From assembly GCF_000721175.1 (NCBI RefSeq), contig NZ_JOEZ01000009.1:107886-171885 (forward strand): a DNA stretch of 64,000 bases, given 5' to 3'. The notes under the pieces are model-generated. The model did no database searches and was not told the origin of the DNA. It saw nothing but the letters and a program-made list of their open reading frames with translations. Position numbers and translations under genes: made by a program. Below are positions 8,792 to 17,468 of this stretch, one piece after another (the first letter of the stretch is position 1; each line of letters opens with the position of its first letter). Source of the DNA: Streptomyces anulatus (GTDB taxonomy: Bacteria > Actinomycetota > Actinomycetes > Streptomycetales > Streptomycetaceae).

Positions 8792-9217
8792 TCAGTCCGT
8801 CAGATGCTTCACCCAGCGGCTCCACTGCGGCTCGGGCGCGTAGCCCGCCGCGCGCCAGGCGTGCTGTGCCGACGTATTGCGGTCGAGCACCATGGCGTCG
8901 GCGCGCCGCCCGCCCAGCGCGATGAACCGTTCCTCCGCCGCCGCGAGGAGGGCGCCGCCCACGCCCCGGCGCCGCTGGTGCGGGTGGACCGCGAGCCGGT
9001 AGAGATGGCAGCGCCAGCCGTCGAAGCCCACGATGACCGTGCCCACCAGCGACCCCTCACGCTCCGCGAGGAGCAACGCGTCGGGGTCCCGTTCCACCAG
9101 GCGTGCGATCCCGGCCCCGTCGTCGCTGATGCTGGTGCCCTCGGCGGCCACCTTCCAGAAGGCGAGGACCTCGTCCAGGTCGGCCGGGGTCGCGGACCGT
9201 ATCGAAAGATCGTTCAT
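8792..9217 (-). CDS. GNAT-family N-acetyltransferase
   Basis: About 141 residues covering a complete GNAT fold. The acetyl-CoA-binding segment is LAVHPHQRRRGVGGALL (canonical R/QxxGxG/A), after GSLVGTVIVGFDG and before the C-terminal NTSAQHAWRAAGYAP. The ATG at 9217 fits a GGTGGG sequence nine bases upstream; an ATG at 9226 or a longer start at 9268 is also possible. Its acceptor substrate is unknown. It is divergent from the RHH/Fic-like pair, whose promoter repeats start ~70 bp away. Confidence 0.85.
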   Translation of the reverse strand: MNDLSIRSATPADLDEVLAFWKVAAEGTSISDDGAGIARLVERDPDALLLAEREGSLVGTVIVGFDGWRCHLYRLAVHPHQRRRGVGGALLAAAEERFIALGGRRADAMVLDRNTSAQHAWRAAGYAPEPQWSRWVKHLTD

Positions 9218-9285
9218 GACGGCCATCCCACCATCCGCCGCGCCGATCGCATTTCGCAGTGCGGACACATGCTCCTCTTGCCGGT

Positions 9286-9313
9286 GCTAGCACGGTCGCG
9301 CTAGCGTGGTCGC
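9286..9313 (+). promoter_or_regulatory. Tandem 14-bp repeats and probable leaderless promoter of the RHH/Fic-like operon
   Basis: GCTAGCACGGTCGC (9286-9299) is followed directly by GCTAGCGTGGTCGC (9300-9313), which abuts the GTG at 9314. TGCTAGCA and CGCTAGCG are palindromes inside the copies. TAGCGT (9302-9307) is a good -10 placed seven bases before the start codon and TTGCCG (9279-9284) a possible -35, so the mRNA would begin at the start codon. Ribbon-helix-helix antitoxins usually bind such tandem sites to repress themselves; that role is inferred. Confidence 0.65.
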
Positions 9314-9541
9314 GTGCCCAAGACTCAGCTGAACGTTCGAGTGGAAGAGGCCACCGCCGAGGCCGCGCGCCAGCGCGCGCTGCAGAGGGGGATGAGTGTG
9401 AACCGCTACATAGAGGAACTCGTCCAGCAGGACGCGGGCGAGGTGGGACACACCTTCGTCGAGGCTGCGGCCGACTTCATGAAGCAGTACGAGTCGGTGT
9501 TCGCCGAGGAGTTCGGCCCGGAGCGCGAAGGCACCCGTTGA
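9314..9541 (+). CDS. Ribbon-helix-helix antitoxin-like protein
   Basis: A 75-residue protein. LNVRVEEATAEAARQRALQRGMSVNRYIEELV is a ribbon-helix-helix (Arc/MetJ-like) DNA-binding domain: the N-terminal strand LNVRV pairs in the dimer to contact DNA, followed by two helices. The acidic tail (FVEAAADFMKQYESVFAEEFG) is probably the toxin-neutralising part. The GTG at 9314 has no Shine-Dalgarno sequence and is probably leaderless. Its stop overlaps the next start as TTGA, coupling the two genes. Confidence 0.82.
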   Translation: MPKTQLNVRVEEATAEAARQRALQRGMSVNRYIEELVQQDAGEVGHTFVEAAADFMKQYESVFAEEFGPEREGTR

Positions 9542-9909
9542 ACCTTCGGATCGACCTCTCCTGGCTGCTGATGGTCGCCGAGCACAAGACGCCCGGAGAC
9601 CCGCAGGTCGTCGACTGGGGTGCGCTCGTCGCCGCCGTCGCGCGGCATGACGCGGAGATCTTCGGCAGCGCCGTCTACAGCGACCCGCACGCACGCGCGG
9701 CCGCCCTGTTGCAGTTGCTGCTGCACGTTCCCGCGCTCGAACACTCCAACGCGATGTTCGCCTCGGCCGTCGCGTACGGCTATCTCGTCGCCTCCGGGCT
9801 CAAGGTCATCACCTCGCCCGAGCAGGTCCGCGATCTGGCGCTGCTGGTGAAGCAGGGCAAGGCAGACGTACGGGCCATCGCCGACGAGCTGCGGCAGTGG
9901 AGCGTGTGA
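9538..9909 (+). CDS. Fic/Doc-like toxin component with degenerate Fic motif
   Basis: A 123-residue protein with the helical layout of Doc/Fic (LRIDLSWLLMVAEHK, VAAVARHDAEIFGSAVYSDPHARAAALLQLLL, then ASAVAYGYLVASGLKV), the right size for a Doc-type toxin next to an RHH antitoxin. The canonical HxFx(D/E)GN(G/K)R motif is not present: the corresponding stretch reads HVPALEHSNAMFA, with no Gly-Asn and no Arg. Classical AMP- or phosphate-transfer chemistry is therefore doubtful. The TTG start at 9538 overlaps the antitoxin stop by four bases. Related Streptomyces proteins are, as I recall, annotated as Fic-family toxin components. Confidence 0.75.
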   Translation: MNLRIDLSWLLMVAEHKTPGDPQVVDWGALVAAVARHDAEIFGSAVYSDPHARAAALLQLLLHVPALEHSNAMFASAVAYGYLVASGLKVITSPEQVRDLALLVKQGKADVRAIADELRQWSV

Positions 9910-9982
9910 GACGGGGCGGAGAACCCCACGTCCGGATCGGTCCTCCGCGAACGTCCGGATCGGTCCTCCCCGAACGTCCGGC

Positions 9983-10660
9983 TCAGTCCTCCGTGAACGG
10001 CTTGTGGGCCACGCCCAGGACGCAGGGGGAGGACGGCACCTGGATGCCCGTCTCCGGAATCCGCAGCCTGCGGTACGTGCCCAGCTCAAAGCCCGCCGCC
10101 TCGATCGCGGCCAGCGGGTTCCGGGCGGTGTGACAGCCGCCGAAGAGCAGCGGCCACACGGTCCGGTCGGCCGCCCGCTGCGCCGTGGCCAGTGCCCGGC
10201 CCGGCGCCAGCCCGTGCTCGAAGAACCGCAGTTCGCCGCCCGGGCGCAGGACCCGCCTGATCTCGGCGAGCGCCCGGGGCAGATCCCGTACGGTGCACAG
10301 GACCAGGGACGCCACCGCCCCGTCGAAGGCCTCGCTCTTGAGCGGCAGCGCTTCGGCCGCCCCCGGCACCACGTCCACCGGCACCTCGGCGCGCAGGGCG
10401 GAGCGGACGGCGAGCTGCCGCAGCGAGCGTTCCGGCTCCAGCGCCACGACCTCCGAGACGGCGCCGGGGTAGTGGGCGAAGTTCAGCCCGTTCCCCGCGC
10501 CGATCTCGATGACCCGGCCGGAGAGCCCCGCCAGCAGCTCCTCGCGGTACGCGGAGATGCCGCCCCTCACGTCGGCGGTCACGCTCACCCGCGCGTAGAA
10601 GCGGGCGAAGAGCGGGTGGTGCACGGCGTCCCGGGGGAGCTTCCTGCTGCGCAGCTGCAT
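9983..10660 (-). CDS. Class I SAM-dependent methyltransferase (UbiE/Methyltransf_11 type)
   Basis: A 225-residue methyltransferase. Motif I is VIEIGAGNGLNFAHYP (SAM binding), motif II is EVVALEPERSLRQLA with the acidic residue for the ribose, and later motifs are FDGAVASLVLCTVRD and VLRPGGELRFFEHG. The ATG at 10660 has GGAGG six bases upstream. The substrate is unknown. It lies between the toxin-antitoxin operon (convergent) and bioD (same strand, 110-bp gap), without evidence of a role in biotin synthesis. Confidence 0.9.
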   Translation of the reverse strand: MQLRSRKLPRDAVHHPLFARFYARVSVTADVRGGISAYREELLAGLSGRVIEIGAGNGLNFAHYPGAVSEVVALEPERSLRQLAVRSALRAEVPVDVVPGAAEALPLKSEAFDGAVASLVLCTVRDLPRALAEIRRVLRPGGELRFFEHGLAPGRALATAQRAADRTVWPLLFGGCHTARNPLAAIEAAGFELGTYRRLRIPETGIQVPSSPCVLGVAHKPFTED

Positions 10661-10770
10661 GACGGACCTCCGTTGAGGAGTGGACGTGACGCTCCTCCAT
10701 GATTCTCCCCCGGATCGCCCCGGCGGGAATCCCCGAGGACCGCCCGACGCCCCACGCCGGCCCCCGCCCG

Positions 10771-11463
10771 TCAGCGCGTGGCCCAGGTCCCTCCGAGTTC
10801 CGGAGCCAGCCAACCCGGCGCGCGGGCCGCGAAGTCGGCGCCCGGCAGTGCACCCGCGCCGGCCGGGACCGCGCCCAGCAGCGGTGCACCGGCCGCCACC
10901 GGCAGGTCCTCGATGTTGCAGCGGGCCGCGAGGTCCGGCTCCGCGGGCATGCTGCCGATCACGACGCCCCGGCAGCTCAGCCCCCGGTTCCGCAGCGCCT
11001 CGGCGGTCAGCGTGGTGGCGTTCAGCGTGCCCAGGCCCGCGGGGGCCACCACCAGCACCGGCGCGGACAACAGGCGGGCCGCGTCCGCCAGGGTGCCGCC
11101 CTCGTCGTCGAACCGTACGAGCAGCCCGCCCGCACCCTCCACCAGTACGAGGTCGTGCTCGGTGGCCAGCTTCTCCGCCGCCTCGGCCACCTCGAACGGC
11201 CGCAGGGGCGCGAGTCCCGCCCGGCGGGCGGCTGTGGCCGGGGCCAACGGCTCGGGGAAACGGGCCAGTTCGACGGCGGTGACATGGCTTCCCGCCAGGC
11301 GCGCGACCTCGGCCGCGTCGCCCGGCTCCCCGGGGGCGAGCCCCGTCTGCGCCGGCTTGAGCACCGCGACCCGGCGGCCCCGTGCGGCGGCCGCTACCGC
11401 GGCGGTCACCACGGTCTTGCCGATCTCCGTGCCCGTACCGGACACCAGCAGAATCATCGACAT
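10771..11463 (-). CDS. bioD: Dethiobiotin synthase
   Basis: A 230-residue P-loop enzyme forming the ureido ring of dethiobiotin from 7,8-diaminopelargonate, CO2 and ATP. The Walker A variant is [10 protein letters not shown] near the N-terminus, followed by LKPAQTG and [15 protein letters not shown], both typical of BioD. The ATG at 11463 sits five bases after the bioA stop, with GGGAGGG upstream inside the end of bioA; an ATG two codons later is possible. Third gene of the minus-strand bioB-bioA-bioD operon. Confidence 0.95.
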   Translation of the reverse strand: MSMILLVSGTGTEIGKTVVTAAVAAAARGRRVAVLKPAQTGLAPGEPGDAAEVARLAGSHVTAVELARFPEPLAPATAARRAGLAPLRPFEVAEAAEKLATEHDLVLVEGAGGLLVRFDDEGGTLADAARLLSAPVLVVAPAGLGTLNATTLTAEALRNRGLSCRGVVIGSMPAEPDLAARCNIEDLPVAAGAPLLGAVPAGAGALPGADFAARAPGWLAPELGGTWATR

Positions 11464-11468
11464 GTCGC

Positions 11469-12857
11469 TCAGCCCTCCCGCGCCGCGGCGCACACGGCCC
11501 GGCAGATTCGTGCCACGTCCTCGTCGCCCGTCACGTACGGCGGCATCGTGTAGACGAGGTCGCGGAACGGCCGCAGCCAGACGCCCTCGCGCACGGCCGC
11601 ACGGGTCGCCGCCGCCATGTCCACCTCGTGGTCGAGCTGGACGACCCCGATCGCGCCCAGGACGCGTACGTCCACCACTCCGGCGATGCCGGAGGCCGGC
11701 GCGAGCCCGGAGCGCAGGCCAGCGCCGATCCGCGCCACCTCGCCCTCCCAGTCCTGCCCGAGCAGCAGGTCCACGGAGGCCGAGGCCACCGCGGCGGCCA
11801 GCGGATTGCCCATGAACGTCGGCCCGTGCGCCAGCACCGGCACCTCGCCGCTGGAGATGCCCTCGGCCACCCGCGTGGTGCACAGCGTCGCCGCCAGCGT
11901 GAGATAGCCGCCGGTCAGCGCCTTGCCGAGGCACATGACGTCCGGCGAGATCCCGGCGTGCCCGGCGGCGAACAGCTTGCCCGTACGCCCGAAACCGGTC
12001 GCGATCTCGTCGAGGACCAGCAGGACGTCGTGCTCGTCGCACGCCTCGCGCAGCACGCGCAGACAGGCGGGGGAGTGGAAGCGCATCCCGCCGGCCCCCT
12101 GCACCACCGGCTCCACGATGACCGCCGCGAGCTCGTCGGCGTGCGCGGCGACCAGCTCCCGCAGATGCCGTACATAGGCGGCGTCCGGCTCCGCGTCGAA
12201 GCCGTCCGGCGGGGCGTCGGCGAAGACCTGCCGGGGCAGGGAGCCCGACCACAGCTCGTGCATCCCGCCTTTCGGGTCGCACACGGACATCGGCTGCCAG
12301 GTGTCCCCGTGGTAGCCGCCGCGCCAGGTCAGCAGCCGGCGCTTCTCCGGACGCCCGGCCGAACGCCAGAACTGGAGGCACATCTTGACCGCGACCTCCA
12401 CGGAGACGGACCCCGAGTCGGCGAGGAAGACGTGCTGGAGCGGCTCGGGGGTGATCTCCACCAGCCGGGTCGCCAGCCGGACGGCGGGCTCATGGGTGAG
12501 CCCGCCGAACATCACATGGCTCATCCGGTCCAGCTGCCCGCGCGCGGCCTCGTTGAGGACCGGGTGGTTGTAGCCGTGCACCGCCGACCACCAGGAGGAC
12601 ATGCCGTCCACCAACTCGTGCTGCCCCTCGACGGGTTCGGCGAGCCGGAGCCGTACGCCGGAGGCCGACTCCACGATCAGCGGCTCCTGGCGCCCCGGCA
12701 TCGGACCGTACGGATGCCAGACGTGCGCGCGGTCCAGCGCCCGCAGTTCGTCGGGCGCGTACGGTTTCGGCGCGGCGGGTCCGTAGTGCTCGGCGGCTCC
12801 GGAGCGCGTGGTGGGTCCGGTGTGCGTGGCCTCCCCGGCGGGGTACGGTTCAGGCAT
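11469..12857 (-). CDS. bioA: Adenosylmethionine-8-amino-7-oxononanoate aminotransferase
   Basis: A 462-residue class III aminotransferase that makes 7,8-diaminopelargonate using SAM as amino donor. Visible features are [24 protein letters not shown], the PLP-binding [11 protein letters not shown] and the Schiff-base Lys in [11 protein letters not shown]. The ATG at 12857 overlaps the end of bioB by eight bases (ATGCCTGA), indicating coupling. The first ~30 residues are low-complexity and could be trimmed if translation starts later. Confidence 0.96.
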   Translation of the reverse strand: MPEPYPAGEATHTGPTTRSGAAEHYGPAAPKPYAPDELRALDRAHVWHPYGPMPGRQEPLIVESASGVRLRLAEPVEGQHELVDGMSSWWSAVHGYNHPVLNEAARGQLDRMSHVMFGGLTHEPAVRLATRLVEITPEPLQHVFLADSGSVSVEVAVKMCLQFWRSAGRPEKRRLLTWRGGYHGDTWQPMSVCDPKGGMHELWSGSLPRQVFADAPPDGFDAEPDAAYVRHLRELVAAHADELAAVIVEPVVQGAGGMRFHSPACLRVLREACDEHDVLLVLDEIATGFGRTGKLFAAGHAGISPDVMCLGKALTGGYLTLAATLCTTRVAEGISSGEVPVLAHGPTFMGNPLAAAVASASVDLLLGQDWEGEVARIGAGLRSGLAPASGIAGVVDVRVLGAIGVVQLDHEVDMAAATRAAVREGVWLRPFRDLVYTMPPYVTGDEDVARICRAVCAAAREG

Positions 12858-14157
12858 TGGGCGCGAGGTCCGTTCCCGCGCCGCGACGGCGGACCGCCAC
12901 CAGATCCGTACGCGCCGCGCCGTTCGCGTCCGTACGCGAAGCGGTCACGCTCTCCCCGGCGTCCGCGACGGCCACCGGTTCCCGCTCCGCGTGGCCACCG
13001 CACGGCCCGCAGCCGCCACCACCGTGGGAACCGCAGCCACCCGCTCCAGAATTCTCCGGCGAACCGTCGTCCGCGGCTCCACCGGTGCCGTGCGATCCGC
13101 AGCCGGCCTCCGCCGTGGCGTCCTGGGTACCGCAGCCGCCGGCCAGGGCGTCGGCCCGGTGGCGTGGCAGCGTCGTCGTGCCCGCGCCCTCCACCTCGAA
13201 ACCGGCGTCCGCGATCATGTCCAGGTCGGTCTGGCCCGCCTGGCCCTCGCTCGTCAGGTAGTCGCCGAGGAAGATGGAGTTGACCAGGTGGAGCGCCAGC
13301 GGCTGCATCGAACGCAGATGCACCTCCCGGCCGCCCGCGAGCCGCACCTCGACATCGGGGCAGACGAAGCGGACCATCGCCAGAATGCGCAGGCAGCGCT
13401 GCGGGGTGAGGTTCCACTCCTTGGCGAGCGGCGTTCCCTCGAACGGGATCAGGAAGTTCACCGGCACCGAGTCCGGGTCCAGGTCGCGCAGCGCGAACAC
13501 CACGTCGACCAGGTCCTTGTCGCTCTCGCCCATCCCCGCGATCAGCCCGGAACACGCCGAGAGCCCGGCCGCCTGGGCCTGCTGCACGGTCTCGACCCGG
13601 TCCGCGTACGTGTGCGTGGTGGTGATCGCCCCGTACGTCTCCTCGGACGTGTTGAGGTTGTGGTTGTACGCGTCGGCGCCCGCCGAACGCAGCCGGTCGG
13701 CCTGTCCGTCGGTGAGCAGACCGAGGCAGGCGCAGACCTCGATGCCCTCGTTCTCCTCCTTGATCGCCTCGATGGTCTTCGAGACCCGGTCGACGTCCCG
13801 GTCCGTCGGGCCGCGCCCGCTCGCCACCAGGCAGACCCGCTTGGCGCCACCCGCCACCCCGGCGGCGGCTGCCTTGGACGCCTCGTCCGGCTTCAGCCAG
13901 GTGTACTTGAGGATCCCGGCCTTGGAGCCGAGCCGCTGCGAGCAGTAGGAGCAGTCCTCGGGGCAGAGTCCCGACTTCAGGTTGACCAGATAGTTGAGCT
14001 TGACGCGCCGCCCGAACCACTGACGCCGCACCTTCCCGGCGGCGGCCACCACGTCGAGCAGCTCGTCGTCGGAGGTCGCCAGTACGGCGAGCGCTTCTTC
14101 GCGGGTCGGCAGTTCGCGCCGCAGCCCCTTGTCCACCAGCGTGTTCAGCAGGTCCAT
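12850..14157 (-). CDS. bioB: Biotin synthase with Cys/Gly/His-rich C-terminal extension
   Basis: A 435-residue radical SAM enzyme converting dethiobiotin to biotin. The 4Fe-4S motif is [11 protein letters not shown] (CxxxCxxC); [12 protein letters not shown] and IPFEGTPLA are BioB signatures, and the 2Fe-2S ligand region includes CLVASGRG and VCACLG. The catalytic core ends near residue 330. The remaining ~105 residues are an unusual tail: GGCGTQ, AGCGSHG, then [17 protein letters not shown], giving five Cys and three His, then a disordered end. Ordinary BioB proteins lack this. ATG at 14157, with GAGGATC upstream. First gene of bioB-bioA-bioD. Confidence 0.95.
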   Translation of the reverse strand: MDLLNTLVDKGLRRELPTREEALAVLATSDDELLDVVAAAGKVRRQWFGRRVKLNYLVNLKSGLCPEDCSYCSQRLGSKAGILKYTWLKPDEASKAAAAGVAGGAKRVCLVASGRGPTDRDVDRVSKTIEAIKEENEGIEVCACLGLLTDGQADRLRSAGADAYNHNLNTSEETYGAITTTHTYADRVETVQQAQAAGLSACSGLIAGMGESDKDLVDVVFALRDLDPDSVPVNFLIPFEGTPLAKEWNLTPQRCLRILAMVRFVCPDVEVRLAGGREVHLRSMQPLALHLVNSIFLGDYLTSEGQAGQTDLDMIADAGFEVEGAGTTTLPRHRADALAGGCGTQDATAEAGCGSHGTGGAADDGSPENSGAGGCGSHGGGGCGPCGGHAEREPVAVADAGESVTASRTDANGAARTDLVAVRRRGAGTDLAPNA

Positions 14158-14222
14158 GGAAGATGATCCTCGCTTACGGCACCGCCTCCAGCCAAGGAGG
14201 AACCAGACAGGAGACCCGGGCG

Positions 14223-14246
14223 AGGGTGTGTGTATTGCCACACCCT
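14223..14246. promoter_or_regulatory. Perfect palindrome in the bioB-bioF divergent promoter region
   Basis: AGGGTGTG (14223-14230) and CACACCCT (14239-14246) form perfect 8-bp arms around an 8-bp AT-containing spacer. It lies between the bioB start (14157) and the bioF start (14374), a position suited to a biotin repressor acting on both operons. The regulator is unknown. Confidence 0.6.
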
Positions 14247-14290
14247 GACCTGCTGCGCACCCGGCTAGGGTCTGTTGGCTGCCTACAAAG

Positions 14291-14332
14291 GGACCGTCCG
14301 CGCCGGACTGTCCGCGCCGGACTGTCCGCGCG
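14291..14332. repeat. Three tandem 14-bp repeats in the bioF leader
   Basis: Copies at 14291, 14305 and 14319 share GGACYGTCCGCGC with one or two changes. They lie 40-80 bp before the bioF start, probably in the 5' untranslated region. Confidence 0.7.
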
Positions 14333-14373
14333 GAGCCGCCCGCCGAGGGCCCGCCTACCCAAGGGACCGCCCC

Positions 14374-15537
14374 ATGTCCTTCGCCCCGTTCGACTGGATC
14401 GACGCCGAGGCCCGCGGCCGGGCCGCCGCCGGACTCGTACGCACACTGCGTCCGCGCGGCGCCGACCCGGAGCTGCTGGATCTCGCGAGCAACGACTATC
14501 TGGGCCTCACCCGGCACCCGGAGGTCACGGACGCCGCGGCCGGCGCCGCCCATCGCTGGGGGGCGGGGGCGACGGGGTCCCGGCTGGTCACCGGCTCCAC
14601 CGTCCTGCACGCCGAGCTCGAACGCGAACTCGCCGCGTTCTGCGGTTTCGAGGCGGCCCTCGTGCTCTCCTCCGGGTACGCGGCCAACCTCGCCGCGCTG
14701 ACCGCACTGTCCGGGCGCGGCTCACTCATCGTCTCCGACGCGGGCAACCACGCATCGATCGTGGACGGTTGCCGGCTCTCCCGCGCCGAGACCGCCGTCG
14801 TTCCCCACGCCGACCCGGACGCGGTCGCCAAAGCGCTGCCGGCACACGGAGGGCGGGCCCTCGCCGTCACCGACTCGGTCTTCTCCGTCGACGGCGACGC
14901 CGCCCCGCTCCCCGCGCTGGCCGAGGTCTGCCGCTCCGCGAACGCCGCGCTGCTGGTCGACGACGCCCATGGCCTCGGCGTCCTGGGCGACGGCGGTCGC
15001 GGAGCGCTCGCCGCGGCCGGGCTGGCGGGCGGCGACGGCGTCGTGGCGACGCTGACGCTGTCCAAGTCCCTGGGCAGCCAGGGCGGAGCGGTCCTGGGGC
15101 CCGCCCGGGTCATCGAGCACCTCGTCAACACGGCCCGTACGTTCATCTTCGACACCGGACTCGCCCCGGCGGCGGCCGGCGGCGCGCTCGGCGCCCTCGG
15201 GGTGCTGCGCCGGGAGCCCGAACGGGCGGCCCGCGCACGTGAGGTCGCCACCTCGCTGCACGGAAGGCTCACCGCCGCCGGACTGACCGCGGTCCGGCCC
15301 GACGCGGCCGTCGTCTCCGTCCGGGCGCCCTCGGCGGACGCGGCGGTTCGCTGGGCGGCCGACTGCCGCGCGGCCGGGATGGCGGTGGGCTGCTTCCGCC
15401 CGCCTTCGGTACCGGACGGCATCTCCCGGCTGCGGCTGACGGCAAGGGCCGACCTGACCGAGGAGCAGATCACGACCGCGGTGGCCACGATCGTCGCGAC
15501 CGCCCCCCGGCAGGCGGACGTTGCCCCTGTCAGCTGA
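14374..15537 (+). CDS. bioF: 8-amino-7-oxononanoate synthase
   Basis: A 387-residue alpha-oxoamine synthase (PLP, fold type I) that condenses pimeloyl thioester with L-alanine. Key motifs are [49 protein letters not shown] and the PLP Lys in [14 protein letters not shown]. The ATG at 14374 has AAGGGA seven bases upstream. It is divergent from bioBAD rather than in one operon with it. No bioC, bioH or bioW is visible in the window, so the pimeloyl precursor is presumably supplied from elsewhere. Confidence 0.95.
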   Translation: MSFAPFDWIDAEARGRAAAGLVRTLRPRGADPELLDLASNDYLGLTRHPEVTDAAAGAAHRWGAGATGSRLVTGSTVLHAELERELAAFCGFEAALVLSSGYAANLAALTALSGRGSLIVSDAGNHASIVDGCRLSRAETAVVPHADPDAVAKALPAHGGRALAVTDSVFSVDGDAAPLPALAEVCRSANAALLVDDAHGLGVLGDGGRGALAAAGLAGGDGVVATLTLSKSLGSQGGAVLGPARVIEHLVNTARTFIFDTGLAPAAAGGALGALGVLRREPERAARAREVATSLHGRLTAAGLTAVRPDAAVVSVRAPSADAAVRWAADCRAAGMAVGCFRPPSVPDGISRLRLTARADLTEEQITTAVATIVATAPRQADVAPVS

Positions 15538-15784
15538 TCCCGTGCGGGCCGGCTCCGCGCGGTACGAGGCCGGTCACGAACGTGCTCCAGGCCGCCGCCG
15601 AGAAGCGCAGCGGCGGCCGGTCCACGTCCTTCGAATCGCGTACGGCGAGGAGCGCGGCGTTGAGCCGCGCGGTCTCCACGCAGTTGTTCATCCCGGTCGA
15701 GCGGCTGCTGCGCCGCCACCGCGGATCGGACGGAGTCACGGACGACGGCGGCGGTGCGACGGGCGGTGCGAGACGGTCGGTCAT
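15530..15784 (-). CDS. DUF397 domain-containing protein
   Basis: An 84-residue protein with the DUF397 hallmark WRRSSRSTGMNNCVETA...VRDSKD...LRFSAAAWSTFV. Such small proteins accompany XRE/DUF5753 regulators throughout Streptomyces. In the abaA/whiJ-like systems the small protein is thought to modulate the regulator and influence development; a comparable role here is inferred. It starts nine bases after the XRE regulator stop and is co-transcribed with it. It overlaps the bioF end by eight bases, convergently. Confidence 0.9.
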   Translation of the reverse strand: MTDRLAPPVAPPPSSVTPSDPRWRRSSRSTGMNNCVETARLNAALLAVRDSKDVDRPPLRFSAAAWSTFVTGLVPRGAGPHGIS

Positions 15785-15793
15785 GGCGGCCCC

Positions 15794-16648
15794 CTAGCTG
15801 CGGCTGATCGCGGTGATGAGGTCCAGCGAGCGCTCGGGCGACAGCGCGTGTGCCTGCAACGTACGGAAGGCCGAGCTGTACGCCTCAAGGTCTTCTTTCC
15901 GTTCCAGATAGAGGCTACTCGTCAAGTGGTCAAGAACGACCACATCCAGATCGGAAATGTTCGGAAAGGAGAAAATAACGAAAGGGCAGGTGAGTCCGAC
16001 GTAGCCGCCGACCGAGAACGGCAGCAACTGCAGTTGCACATGGGGAAGTTGGGACACCTGTCGCAGGTGCTGCAACTGGTCCCTCATCACCTCCGGTCCG
16101 CCCACCTCGCGATGGAGCACCGCCTCGTCCAGCACGGCGGTGAAGCGCAGCGGCGGACTCGCGCGCAGCACGCGCTGGCGGGTCAGCCGGACCTCGACCA
16201 GGGAGTCGAGCCGGCCGTCCGGTAACCCGTCCGGGCAGGCGCGGGTCACGGCTCGCGCGTATCCCGCGGTCTGGAGCAGGCCCGGTACCACCGAGGTCTC
16301 CAGCGTCCGGACCGTACTGGCCTGCGACTCCAGACTGATGAAGTCGCGGTACTGCGGTGGGATCAGCCCCCGGTAGGCATGCCACCAGCCCGAGCCGCCG
16401 CCGCCCGCCGACCCCGCGAGGACCTCGAGCAGGGAGCGCAACTGGGTGTCGCGCACCGCGTAGACGTCCAGCAGCCGCGACACGTCGGCGGGCGTCACCC
16501 CGCTCGCGCCCGTCTCGATGCGGCTCACCTTCGACTGGTGCCAGCCGAGCAGCCGCGCCGCGTCCCGGCTGGTCAGCCCGGAGGTGTGGCGCAGGCTCCG
16601 CAGCTCCTCACCGAGCTTGCGCCGCCGGACGACGGGGCCGTGCAGCAT
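15794..16648 (-). CDS. XRE-family regulator with DUF5753 domain
   Basis: A 284-residue DNA-binding protein. Residues ~10-65 are a lambda-repressor-like HTH (LGEELRSLRHTSGLTSRDAARLLGWHQSKVSRIETG). Residues ~95-280 are a DUF5753 domain (IPPQYRDFISLESQAS, VPGLLQTAGYARAV, SVGGYVGLTCPFVIFSF). The ATG at 16648 has AAGGAG six bases upstream. With the DUF397 gene and the divergent HATPase at 16886 it makes the three-gene WhiJ-like arrangement that recurs in Streptomyces, associated with developmental control. Confidence 0.92.
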   Translation of the reverse strand: MLHGPVVRRRKLGEELRSLRHTSGLTSRDAARLLGWHQSKVSRIETGASGVTPADVSRLLDVYAVRDTQLRSLLEVLAGSAGGGGSGWWHAYRGLIPPQYRDFISLESQASTVRTLETSVVPGLLQTAGYARAVTRACPDGLPDGRLDSLVEVRLTRQRVLRASPPLRFTAVLDEAVLHREVGGPEVMRDQLQHLRQVSQLPHVQLQLLPFSVGGYVGLTCPFVIFSFPNISDLDVVVLDHLTSSLYLERKEDLEAYSSAFRTLQAHALSPERSLDLITAISRS

Positions 16649-16885
16649 GCCGGTCTCCTTCTGCTGTCGGGAAGGGCCGGTTCCCTCACCGGAGCCGGCC
16701 CGCAGAGGGGCCAGTGTGCCGTCCGTCCACGCCGTCCGGGTCCCGACTTCACCGCTTCGAGCGACAGATATATGCATATCTTGGCCGAACGCCGTTACAG
16801 GCAGCTTCATCAATGGCAATCTGGCGCGAAGCACAATCCTGGCCGGTCACCGGTCGGCCGGGTCGGGATAAGGGACGGCGTCGCC

Positions 16886-17317
16886 ATGGCAGACCATCAG
16901 GAAGCAACCGTCACTCTGCCGAGCGATCCGGTCTCGGTCTCCTCGGCCCGCAGACACGTGGCCGGCACCCTGGCCCAATGGGGCCTGCCCGACGGCACCG
17001 AGTTCGCCGACACCCTCCGGCTGATCGTCTCGGAGCTGGCAACCAACGCCGTCCAGCACACGTTCGGCCAGTCGCCCACCTTCACCGTGGACCTGCGCCT
17101 CGAACGCGACGAGGAACTGTATCTCGGCGTCACGGACAGTCACCCCCGCTGGCCCCAGCGACTGCCCGCCGCCGTACGGCAGGACAACGGCCGGGGCATG
17201 GTCATCATCCGGGCGCTGGCCAAGGAGCACGGCGGGCGGCTCCAGGTCACCCCGACCGCCGAGGGCGGCAAGACGGTCTGGATCGCCCTCCCGTGGGTCG
17301 TTCCGGTCCAGGGCTGA
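16886..17317 (+). CDS. SpoIIAB/RsbW-like ATP-binding protein
   Basis: A 143-residue stand-alone HATPase domain of the GHKL superfamily. The N box is VSELATNAVQHTFG and the G1/G2 region is QDNGRGMVIIRALAKEHGG. It resembles anti-sigma factor kinases of the RsbW type but has no adjacent sigma or anti-anti-sigma gene. It is divergent from the XRE/DUF397 operon, which suggests it belongs to that WhiJ-like module. ATG at 16886, with AAGGGA upstream at slightly long spacing. Confidence 0.85.
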   Translation: MADHQEATVTLPSDPVSVSSARRHVAGTLAQWGLPDGTEFADTLRLIVSELATNAVQHTFGQSPTFTVDLRLERDEELYLGVTDSHPRWPQRLPAAVRQDNGRGMVIIRALAKEHGGRLQVTPTAEGGKTVWIALPWVVPVQG

Positions 17318-17468
17318 CCTGGGCGGGGCACGGGGCGGACCGGGGCGATCAGCCCGCAGGGGGCCGGTTCGCCGCCGGGGCCGTGCTCCCTCGGCCGTAT
17401 CCGCTGCGCAGCAGCGTCGCGGCCCGCGGAGCAGCGACGGAACACCCGAGGACGCGCCGGGACGGCCC

